DNA of 64,000 bases from Rubripirellula lacrimiformis (GTDB lineage: Bacteria > Planctomycetota > Planctomycetia > Pirellulales > Pirellulaceae). The DNA lies in the NCBI RefSeq assembly GCF_007741535.1, contig NZ_CP036525.1, positions 930,001 through 994,000 of the forward strand. Direction: 5' to 3'. The translations under genes were made by a program, and so were the position numbers. Shown piece by piece: positions 49,662 to 58,200 of this stretch; position 1 is the stretch's first letter; each line of letters opens with the position of its first letter. Under the pieces are notes generated by a model. The model worked only from the letters and a program-made list of their open reading frames with translations. It was not told the DNA's origin and did no database searches.

Positions 49662-50340
49662 AGCGTTATTCTACAAAGACCTTCGTATCGTCAAACCGAT
49701 CCTTGTACTACTGGCAGTCGCCACACCACTTACATTTGTCGCAATTGCGGGGATCTGTTTCTACTCCATGCACAGTGAGCGATCACACGAGTCAATTTTG
49801 GCGACTGTCTTTCATCTTTCACTTCAGATTTCGATTTATGCTTCATACTTAAGTATTGCATTCGTTTGCAGCACGGTACTCACCGCTGAACGACAGGATC
49901 GATCGATTGAATTCCTGAGTTATCTTCCTCCGTTACGGCTACACATACTTTTGAGCAAGCTTGCCCTTGTTGCCTTGTGTTTAGTTGCCTGTCTTTCATT
50001 ATTCGGATGTCTTCGAGTGCTACTGGAATATTTTCAAGACTTCTCGACAGAGGTTTCTGGAAGGGACATTGGAGCCGGAGACGCAATTGGCATGTGGGTC
50101 GGTTGCGCCGGAGCGAGTTGGTTTATTGGAAGTTTTTCAAAATCGACTGGTCTACCGGCGCTTGCAGGAATTCTCTCGCCAATGCTAGTTATCGCCGCAG
50201 TGCAGATTTCATTGCACATGACTGAAAGTTCAATGTCGCTGGATACCATGCAGTCAGTTGTTTCTAACTCTGTATTGCTTTTCGGACTCGCGGGTTTTAT
50301 TTCCGGTTCGCTATTTTTTCTAAACGGAGACTGGACATGA
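49654..50340 (+). CDS. ABC-2-type transporter permease
   Basis: From ATG 49654 (MLKALFYKDLRIVKP, the usual opening of ABC-2 permeases) the product is 228 residues. I see six hydrophobic helices, including ILVLLAVATPLTFVAIAGIC, YLSIAFVCSTVLTAERQDRS with a conserved E-R-x-D-R-S loop, LALVALCLVACLSLFGCLRV, and VLLFGLAGFISGSLFFLNGD. It is the membrane partner of the preceding ATPase. Substrate unknown; with a YtrA-type regulator, peptide or antibiotic export is a common theme. Confidence 0.9.
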   Translation: MLKALFYKDLRIVKPILVLLAVATPLTFVAIAGICFYSMHSERSHESILATVFHLSLQISIYASYLSIAFVCSTVLTAERQDRSIEFLSYLPPLRLHILLSKLALVALCLVACLSLFGCLRVLLEYFQDFSTEVSGRDIGAGDAIGMWVGCAGASWFIGSFSKSTGLPALAGILSPMLVIAAVQISLHMTESSMSLDTMQSVVSNSVLLFGLAGFISGSLFFLNGDWT

Positions 50341-51398
50341 GTGTTCACTTCAATAGCCAAGCTGATTCTTCAAAGCATCGTCGGCGATTGACGAAATTTG
50401 CGATTGTTCTTGGTTCTCTTGTATTGTTGATTGGCGTCTTTCTGGGAACCTTCTGGAACGTGTGTTCCGAGGTCGATCGACGCCTTGAAGTCTTTGCGCT
50501 TGATGACGTTGAGAGTGTTCCCCAGCTTTTAATGAAGGCGAGGCGACTGCATCTTGGCTATCAAATAGAAGACTGGAAAGTCCCTGAGACGAATGAGGCG
50601 TTGAGCGAAATCTCGCGCCGAATGCGAGCTAAAGTCGACCCAACTGATCCTTCTTACATTGAGGTTAAAGGAATCCAAAACTTCTACCGTGTCATGGCGA
50701 TTTGCCAGTCTAGCGAGTCGCACCGTATTCAAGAAATCAATGATTTGGGCGATGACTTGTTTCATTGGCTAGCGTGCAGAGAGAGTTTGACTTCGTCTGA
50801 CTTGGAGCCCGTATTTCGCTATTTAAACTTTTTATCAACGCGTCGTATTGACAATGCGACTCAGGTTAATGCCATTGATTCGCTTCACGATTCAGTCGGT
50901 GGGAAACTCTCCGAAGATCAAGAAGTCCGGCAGTTTGAGAATCGAATCGCCGCTTTCCGACGCAGATTGGAATTGACAGGAAAAAAGCTGGAGTTGAGCG
51001 GGAAAACGCTTTCGGGAGATTTAGTTGATCTCGATGATTTCAACGGCAAGATTGTTCTGCTTGACTTTTGGAGTACCACCTGTAGGCCTTGTTTGAGAGA
51101 ACTTCCCGAGCTTAAACGTCTCTTCGTTCAGAATCGATCTCGCGGATTCTCTATCATTGGAGTTCCCGCAGACCGTTTTCCTGGGAAACTTCTTGATCTT
51201 GTTGACGAACATGAAATTAGTTGGTCGCAAATTTGGAATCCAGAAGCAAATCATCGGTTGATGGAAGAGCTGGGCATCGCATCCATTCCCTCTTATGTAT
51301 TGCTCGATCGGGACGGTCGTATTATCTCGGTCGATGTGAGGTTAACTGCAATTTCTGATGAGGAGAGTCTTGAAGAATTGTTGAGAAAAATTCTTTAG
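50337..51398 (+). CDS. Membrane-anchored TlpA/thioredoxin-like protein
   Basis: The 353-residue product begins on an ATGA overlap with the permease gene. One membrane helix lies at about residues 22-42 (AIVLGSLVLLIGVFLGTFWN). Residues about 50-215 are helical and unrecognised. The last 135 residues form a TlpA/AhpC-TSA-type thioredoxin fold (LSGDLVDLDDFNGKIVLLDF; active site WSTTCRPCLRELPELK; GIASIPSYVLLDRDGRII, with the cis-Pro). The redox part should face the periplasm. Linking a thioredoxin to an ABC exporter suggests oxidative or disulfide maturation of the exported substrate; inference only. Confidence 0.88.
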   Translation: MSVHFNSQADSSKHRRRLTKFAIVLGSLVLLIGVFLGTFWNVCSEVDRRLEVFALDDVESVPQLLMKARRLHLGYQIEDWKVPETNEALSEISRRMRAKVDPTDPSYIEVKGIQNFYRVMAICQSSESHRIQEINDLGDDLFHWLACRESLTSSDLEPVFRYLNFLSTRRIDNATQVNAIDSLHDSVGGKLSEDQEVRQFENRIAAFRRRLELTGKKLELSGKTLSGDLVDLDDFNGKIVLLDFWSTTCRPCLRELPELKRLFVQNRSRGFSIIGVPADRFPGKLLDLVDEHEISWSQIWNPEANHRLMEELGIASIPSYVLLDRDGRIISVDVRLTAISDEESLEELLRKIL

Positions 51399-51439
51399 AG
51401 GCAGAAAGTCAATGAGGAAACGAATGGTGGTAACATCGA

Positions 51440-51843
51440 TTAACCGAAGACTGTTACCACTTCGCCGTCGTAGGAGCCGCTGCTCGATGGAGGATTGCCG
51501 GCGTCTTCGCAGTCGCTGCCTTGCAGTTCCCAACCGCACGACCAAATCCAGGTGCTCTCGCAAGCGTCACTGGATCCGCCGCTGCTTTCGTCGCCATTGG
51601 ATTCGTCGTCTTCTGACTCTTCGCCTTCGGAATCGTCTCCGCCTGATTCATCGCCGCCCGAATCTTCACCGGAGTCTTCGCCACCCGAGCCGTCGCCGCT
51701 TTCATCGGTTGATTCGTTGTTGCTGCCCGAGCCGCTTCCGCCACCACCTGAATCACCTCCAGATGTGTCGCCCGAGTCATCAACGGATTCGTCGTTAGAC
51801 TCATTGCTGCCTTCGGACGTGGAGTCTTCGGATGCGTTGCTGC
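51440..51843 (-). pseudogene. C-terminal part of an Asp/Ser/Gly-rich gene split by IS66
   Basis: On the minus strand, joining 54552 to 51843 at the target duplication restores one continuous frame, ending at TAA 51440-51442. The product here is about 135 residues: NASEDSTSEGSNESNDESVD..., many acidic/Ser/Gly repeats, then a Cys-containing end (CESTWIWSCGWELQGSDCED). Such tracts occur in exported adhesin- or surface-like proteins of planctomycetes. The IS insertion disrupts it. It is convergent with the TlpA-like gene, 41 bp apart. Confidence 0.75.
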
Positions 51844-51919
51844 GTAACCGTACACCAAAACCATTGTAGGCGCAGGTTTTAGGCTATTGGGTTTACCTTG
51901 CTTCCCAATGGAGAACCCT

Positions 51920-52246
51920 ATGAATCGAGCCGAAACCGCGAAGCTTTGGACGGAGCGTCTGCAACGATTTGAGCAAGCTCAGATGACGGTCGCTCAATTC
52001 TGTTCCGCCGAAGGTGTTTCGCAGCCGTCTTTCTACAACTGGAAACGCAAGCTGCGGTCGACGCGGGATCCGAAAGTCCCCGTCGTGGCCAAGTTTGTGC
52101 CCGTCTCGTTTCAAGCCACACCGGATCGCCCCGCTCCCGCAGCCAATCTCGCGAACGCGACGATTGAACTTCCCGGTGGCATCCGCATTCGTATCGAAGT
52201 GCCAACTGATTCTCAGCCGAATCCACTGCGCAAGGATCAACCATGA
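51920..52246 (+). CDS. tnpA: IS66 accessory protein (TnpA-type, first ORF)
   Basis: From ATG 51920 the product is 108 residues. NRAETAKLWTERLQRFEQAQ followed by FCSAEGVSQPSFYNWKRKLR is the small helix-turn-helix protein encoded first in IS66 elements. The stop overlaps the next gene by 4 bases. It is required for transposition in studied IS66 members, though its exact role is unclear. Confidence 0.92.
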   Translation: MNRAETAKLWTERLQRFEQAQMTVAQFCSAEGVSQPSFYNWKRKLRSTRDPKVPVVAKFVPVSFQATPDRPAPAANLANATIELPGGIRIRIEVPTDSQPNPLRKDQP

Positions 52247-52593
52247 TCGGATTGCCTGATGGCATGCCGATCTATCTGTGCACCGAGCCGGTCGACTTTC
52301 GAAAAGGCTTTGATGGTCTGACCGGAATCGTCACCACCTCGTTGGGCAAGAGCGTCACCGACGGTTCGCTGTTTCTGTTTGTCAATCGAAAGCGAGACCG
52401 CATCAAAGCCCTCTGGTGGGAGACTGGTGGATTGACCTTGTGGTACAGGCGACTCGAGCAAGGCACCGTCGAGCTGCCAACGCCTCCCTGTGATCAAACG
52501 CACGTCACGATCGATTCGGTCGAACTGGCCATGTGGATCGCAGGCGTCTCACTGAAATCGGCCAAGACAAGACGCAAGCGAATGGTGGCGTAG
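52243..52593 (+). CDS. tnpB: IS66 accessory protein TnpB
   Basis: The 116-residue product has the TnpB signature (MIGLPDGMPIYLCTEPVDFR, KGFDGLTGIV; KALWWETGGLTLWYRRLEQG). It begins on an ATGA overlap with the first ORF. It belongs to the complete element and reads intact. Confidence 0.95.
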   Translation: MIGLPDGMPIYLCTEPVDFRKGFDGLTGIVTTSLGKSVTDGSLFLFVNRKRDRIKALWWETGGLTLWYRRLEQGTVELPTPPCDQTHVTIDSVELAMWIAGVSLKSAKTRRKRMVA

Positions 52594-52745
52594 GGCCGTC
52601 TGGCCGGCCAGTTCCACTTCGCATCAATCAGTTCCACTTCGCATCAACCGGCTTCGTGAGAACATTCTCGCGGGGCCGGTTTTCTTTTGGACTTTCGTGG
52701 GGACGCACTTGCGCTTTTGGTGGCGAACTTTATAATGTCGCCATC

Positions 52746-54512
52746 ATGGATCCCAAACCACTCCCCGCCGACCTCGATGCTGCTCATGCGTTGATTCAAA
52801 AACAAGCCGTCGCACTGGAGTTGAAAGACAAGCTGATTGAGGAACAAGCCCACAGCGTCTTAGAACTTAAGTCCGACCGTGACAAACTCGACGAGAAGAA
52901 CATCGAGCTGAACCTGACGATCGAGAAACTTCTCAAGCAACTTTTTGGTCGCAAGAGTGAGCGACGCATCGACTGTGACGGCCAGCTGCATTTCGACTTG
53001 GGCGAAGAGCCCACGCCCGAAGTCATCAGCGCACTCGAAGAAGCGATCTGCGACGCTCGACAAATTGTTGACGATGCCGAAGAAGACAAGAAGAAGCGAC
53101 GACGAAATCGCTCCGCAACCGGCGACCGCAAGTTCCCCGAACATTTGCCGCGCTATGAACGCATCGTCGATGTGCCCGAAGGAAAACGCGAAGGCTTGAC
53201 CCTGATCGGCTATGACGAAGTTGAAACGCTGGAGTGGGTTCCCGCGGATCTCAAAGTCCGACTAACCAAGTATGCCAAATACGTCCACCCAACCGACAAA
53301 GCGCAAGGCATCGTCAGCCCCGAGCGGCCCACGGGCCTCGTCGAATGGGATCGCTTCGACGCCTCGATCGGTGTCGAGGTGGTGGCCTGGAAGTACTTCT
53401 ATCACCTGCCGTTCTATCGTCAACAAGACATGTTCGGGGCCAGCGGCTGGACGCCCAGTCGCAGCACACTGCAGAACATCGAAACGGCCGTCGAGTTCGC
53501 CCTGCGTCCGCTCGCCGAGCACTTGCAGAGCATTCTGAAACAAGATCCCACCGTTGGCTGTGATGACACCGGCGTGCTGTTGATTACGCCCGCCGCGATG
53601 CCGGACTTATCGGATCACCCGCGCGGTAAACGTATCACCGAGGTCCTCGAGAAGGCGATGACCACAGGCAAGCCAAGCATCAAAGCGAACTTCTGGGGCT
53701 ACTACGCTTCACGGCTTCCGGTTGTCGCTTTCGACTTCACGGTTAGCCGTCACCGTGATGGTCCGGACGACGTGCTGAGTGACTTTGAAGGTAACCTGAT
53801 TGGCGACTGTTGGTCGGGATTTCAGAAGATCCAAATACGAAGCGACTCGCGAATCACTTTCGCAGCGTGCTGGGCACATGCGCGTCGCAAGATCGACGAG
53901 TGCCGCAGTGCGTTCCCGATCCAAGTGGCGAAACTTGAGTCGTTGATTGGAAATCTTTACGACGTGGAGGATCAATGCAAACACCTTACTGCGCCGGAGC
54001 AACTTTCGCGACGCCAAAGCCTGTCACGTCATGTTCTGGATCAGATCGAAGCCTATCTTTCCAGTGAAGCGATGCAGTCACCGAAGGTGCTTCCCAAGAG
54101 CAACCTTGGGATGGCGGCGGCCTACGTCCGTCGGCACTGGGAGGCACTCCATCGTTTTACCGAAGATGTATCGATCCCGCTGGACAACAACGACTGCGAG
54201 CAGTTGATGAAGCGGGTGGCGACGGGTCGCAAGAACTGGATGTTCAAAGGCTCGGTGGCCGCGGGCGAACGGGCTGCAAACTTAATGACAATCATCGGGA
54301 GCGCGATCCGCAACAACTTGGACGTGCGAGCGTACTTGGATGATGTCCTGCGGCGTGCGCTATCCGGCGAAACCGACTGGCAATCAATGACGCCCCATGC
54401 CTGGAAGGCAGAACATCCCGAATCGATCCGGCAATACCGCGACGACGAACGTCGCCAAGCCGCCGACCGCAAGAAAACTCGCCGCGCCCGCCGCCGAACC
54501 CGCAAAAAGTAA
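52746..54512 (+). CDS. tnpC: IS66 transposase TnpC
   Basis: I start at ATG 52746 (MDPKPLPADLDAAHALIQKQ); the longer upstream frame has no support. The 588-residue protein has the coiled-coil N-terminus of IS66 transposases, then the zinc-binding-like region and DDE catalytic core (TVGCDDTGVLLITPAAMPDL; GDCWSGFQKIQ; CWAHARRKIDECR; PLDNNDCEQLMKRVATGRKN). It is intact. Confidence 0.95.
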   Translation: MDPKPLPADLDAAHALIQKQAVALELKDKLIEEQAHSVLELKSDRDKLDEKNIELNLTIEKLLKQLFGRKSERRIDCDGQLHFDLGEEPTPEVISALEEAICDARQIVDDAEEDKKKRRRNRSATGDRKFPEHLPRYERIVDVPEGKREGLTLIGYDEVETLEWVPADLKVRLTKYAKYVHPTDKAQGIVSPERPTGLVEWDRFDASIGVEVVAWKYFYHLPFYRQQDMFGASGWTPSRSTLQNIETAVEFALRPLAEHLQSILKQDPTVGCDDTGVLLITPAAMPDLSDHPRGKRITEVLEKAMTTGKPSIKANFWGYYASRLPVVAFDFTVSRHRDGPDDVLSDFEGNLIGDCWSGFQKIQIRSDSRITFAACWAHARRKIDECRSAFPIQVAKLESLIGNLYDVEDQCKHLTAPEQLSRRQSLSRHVLDQIEAYLSSEAMQSPKVLPKSNLGMAAAYVRRHWEALHRFTEDVSIPLDNNDCEQLMKRVATGRKNWMFKGSVAAGERAANLMTIIGSAIRNNLDVRAYLDDVLRRALSGETDWQSMTPHAWKAEHPESIRQYRDDERRQAADRKKTRRARRRTRKK

Positions 54513-54551
54513 CCAACCCCAAGCGCCCAACTGGTGCTGGTGTACGGTTAC

Positions 54552-54791
54552 GTTGCTGCCACTGTCGGCTGATGAGTCGCTCCCGCCACCGCCGGAATCT
54601 TCGTCCGACCCTTCGCTAGTCTCGGAGCCGGAATCGTTGGACGCGTCGCTGCCGGATGCGTCCGAACCTGAGTCGTCAGATGCTGAATTCTCTGATCCCG
54701 AACCATTGCTTCCAGAGCCGGAATCATCCGAAACGCTCGTAGATGTCGAACCGCTCACTTGCGAACCGGAGCCACTTTCAGATCCACTCAC
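54552..54791 (-). pseudogene. N-terminal-side remnant of the Asp/Ser/Gly-rich gene split by IS66
   Basis: The minus frame reads SGSESGSGSQVSGSTSTSVS... to ...SSADSGSN, and the codons for GSN are the target duplication. Upstream of 54791 the sequence changes into a copy of the mosaic repeat, so the original 5' end (signal peptide and start) is lost. With 51440-51843 it forms one interrupted, truncated gene. Confidence 0.75.
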
Positions 54792-54794
54792 CCA

Positions 54795-54975
54795 TGGGGG
54801 AAGGCTTCGCCAGGGTCAGGTCTTGTATTCGGTGTTCAGTAAGCCAAGTCGATCGAAGCGGTTTTGGAAGGTCCGCTTCACTGCTCCGGTGGCCGACACC
54901 GGAGCGAACGGGCCAGGAGGCGAATCAGAAGTGATTGCCAGTTTTTGAGTCCTGGAACCTTTGTTTCTTTTTGAG
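54795..54975 (-). repeat. Inverted copy of the mosaic repeat and a short direct repeat
   Basis: Bases 54795-54905 are the reverse complement of 61172-61282 (GTGAAGCGGACCTTCCAAAA; GAACACCGAATACAAGACCT). Next, 54930-54975 repeats TGATTGCCAGTTTTTGAGTC, the same text as at 47645-47690. The rest up to 55218 includes a short palindrome (GGGGCACGGGACGCCCC near 55020) but no gene. Confidence 0.85.
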
Positions 54976-55218
54976 TCCTGGAACCTTTGTTTCTTTCTGG
55001 ACCCTTTGTTTCTTTGCGGGGCACGGGACGCCCCGCAACCAGGATACGCTGGGACGAATGCAGGAAGCTGTCGAGGGTATTAGGAAGACGAAGGCCGACG
55101 CGGTGAGTGAGTGAAAAATGCGACCTCGCGGGCGGCCAAGAGTGCGACCGTTACCAGCCGTCGGTCAAAACAAAGAGGTTTGACCCAATGGTGTTCGGTG
55201 TGCCATTTGGACGAAGAA

Positions 55219-58200
55219 CTATTTTGCTTCTGTTAATACCTCCGCAGCCTGTCGTCGTACTGCCGGATCGACGTGTTGATGGAGTTGTTTGGCACGAGAT
55301 TCTCCGAGCCAGTTCGGGTTGACGTCGTCCTCTCCGATCGCGGTCAGCAATCGCTGGACGCGGGGAACCGTTCGCAGTAGTGCGTCGAGAGCCAGTTCCC
55401 GATTGTGCGAATTCAGGTTGGGCAGAGCAGCAAGGATGGCCTGTCCCGCTTCAGCCGCCGGCATGTCGGACAGACCACTGACCGCTCCCATTTGCAGTTC
55501 CGCATTAGCGTTCGTCAAATAGCCCGCCAATTGTTCGCCATGTTTCGCCCAGGGAGCGAGCGCGATCATGCGGAGTGCATCATAGCGAGTCCCTGGACGC
55601 ACTTGAGCATTGTCCGACATTTCAGAGGCTTGCGATATCATTTGATTCCAGCGTGCAACCAGTGACCCATTTCCAGAGATCAGACGCTGCACACGGTCAA
55701 GTGGCCAGTCACCCGTTTGGCTGATCCCGTTGATCAATCCACCACCGAGAACGACGGCCTGCCAGTCCGTGAGTGGTTGTTGAAGTTGAGGGAGACTGAC
55801 GTCGAGCACTTGGAGCAGTTCCTTCGATTGATTCCGCTTTCCGGCCGCGATCGCAACTCGCCAAATCCATGGAATCCGGCGGTACTGTTCGTTCACATCG
55901 TCAGGCATGTCAGACGTCAGAGCGGTGATCATCTCAGCCGAATACTGGGGCCATTTTGCGATCAGCTCTTCCCGCTGCGCTCCGGCCAGGGTGTCGTCGA
56001 GTAGCGATTGGGCGATTTGATAGGCTTCCGAATCAGCACCCTGAACGTAGGCCAAGATATGCGACATCTCTTGTTTGCTAATGTTTTCTTCGAGGCCTTC
56101 GGGCATCGCCGACTTTCCGCTGGCGCGTAACTCCTCCAATTGATTCCTGAGTAGCACGTGTTGCTTCGCTCCCTGTTCGATCAGGGTAACGCTAGATGCT
56201 GTCTCGTTCACAATTTGACCAGACATGACGCGCCCATTGTCCATTAACGCAGTGTATCGTTGGTACCGCGCATCCACGTCTCGGTTTGGATCCAATATCG
56301 CCTGCAGTAAAAATGCATCGGATCGACTTGTCAGTGCGGCCAAGTCTGGACCCACCTCATATCCCACACCGTCGAACTTGTGGCAAACGCTACAGTGCTT
56401 TCCAAACAGAGCTTTGCCTAGCTGAGCATCCGCTGGCAACGCAGAAACATCCATCCAATCGGCGACGAGCTGCTTGCGATCGCTACCGGCTCCATCACCC
56501 AACCAATTCATGGCCAAGGGGCGAGTTTTCGTTGGCTGGCGTTCGATGAATCGATGCCGATCGTCCGCCGAAAAGTCGCTCGAGTAAAGTAAACTGGATT
56601 GCAATCCAGTCAAAATCGACGCATCCCAGTCGGGGTGCTCCAACAGGGTCTGGACCAACACCGCACGGACTTGCGGAGTCGCTGATTCAACGCAGGATAG
56701 TAACGCCTGGCCGCCGGCTGAGTCCCCACGCCGACCGATCGCTTGGACGGCGGCAATTTGACGATGATTGGAAAACGGTAGACTAATCAGTTCGGCAATC
56801 TCGGAGGTAATCTCCTGCGACGGTTCAGATCCAGCTTGGTTGGGCGCGGGGCTCAGCAGCGACTGGGAAACCGGACCGAATCGGCGTCCCAGTAGTTTCA
56901 AGGCCATTGCCGCCTGACTGTCCGTGACGCTTGGATCAAGAATTCGTTCTCTTGCGGAATGAAGGATCGATCGAGCAGCCAGTATCTGTCGGGGTGTGAT
57001 TTTGATCTGAACTCGCACGGGCTGTTGGTTGCGATCAGTCGCTTTGCCAATCCCCAGTTCGCCGCTGGCAGCGCGGCGGTCGAGACCGTCAAGAAATTGA
57101 GCCAAGCTTTCTAACTGCCACCATTGCCATTCATCGCTGGATTCCAGAATGCGGTTAAGGGCAGATTCAATCGCCGTTGTACTCCCCATTCCAGCGGTGG
57201 TCGCAACCACCTCAGGGCCGACCAGTTCACGTGACTCTTCGGTTGCTAAAATTTGTTCCGCAACGGGACCGACGTTGCTGGGGGTCAGTGAACTCAGTGC
57301 CGCTGACTGCAAATAAGGATCGGTTGATTCGGTCGCCAGTCGAGTCAACGGTTTGGTCACGTCATCGGAATCTATCAACGCAATCGAGTAGGCAACCTGC
57401 ATACGAACTTCGAAAGATGGATCGTTTGCAAGTTTCAGAATAGCCGCCGCAATTTTCGAGTCGGTTAGAAAACTCTCGCTCATCCGTACGGCGTGTCGCC
57501 GGACTTCGGGGTGCGAATCCGTTACCGCGAACAAGATCGCTTCGTTTGACAATTCCTTGAGCCCATCTAGAGCGGCCAGGGCTTGGATTCGCACCGCAGG
57601 ATTTTGGCTTGTCTGAGCGATCCGCAGAAGCTCGTCGCGGGTGTTCCTGGCATCACGCCACAGCAACATTTGGTGCACTAAATCACGGATGATGCCGTTA
57701 TCCGTGTCAATCGCTTTGGCTAATTCCTGGTCGTTTAATTCGCTTAGTGCGGGTTGGCTCTGCGGATCTTTGGCGGTAGGCACAACGCGATAAATCCGCC
57801 CTTTGCCCTGGCCAGCAAAGACATCGATTTCGGCCAAGGTTTCATCCGGAATCCACTTGGGGTGTTCGATCACGTAGCGGTACATGTCCACCACCCAGAG
57901 TCCACCGTCAGGACCCGTTCTGGCTTGCACGGGTCGGAACCAACGGTCCGTTGAGGTCAGGAATTCAGAGTCCAGTTCATCAGCGGCACGCTGTCCTCGA
58001 AAGGTGGCTCCCTGACGCTCCAAGACCTGCCGATGGACCAGCTGATTCACGGGCTCGCAAGTGAACGAATTGTTGTGGTAGTTCGGGCCGAGATAGCTGT
58101 CGCGATAGATTTCGATCCCGCACGCAGCCGTGGCGCGACCTGGGGCGCCGGACAAACGAAACAGCACCAGATCGTTGGGCGGAAATAGCTTGCCAGCGTT

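Larger units (their letters stand above)
51844..54551 (+). mobile_element. Complete IS66-family element with 8-bp target duplication
   Basis: The left end GTAACCGTACACCAAAACCA and the right end (54532-54551) are inverted repeats matching at 18 of 20 bases. Exact direct repeats GTTGCTGC flank it (51836-51843 and 54552-54559); 8 bp is the IS66 target-duplication length. Inside are the three IS66 genes in order. All three read without stops, so the element may still be active. Confidence 0.96.

Noticed and set aside
51495-51869. Pro/Ser-rich plus-strand frame
   Set aside because: It is the antisense of the Asp/Ser-rich minus-strand gene, whose frame is restored across the IS66 insertion.
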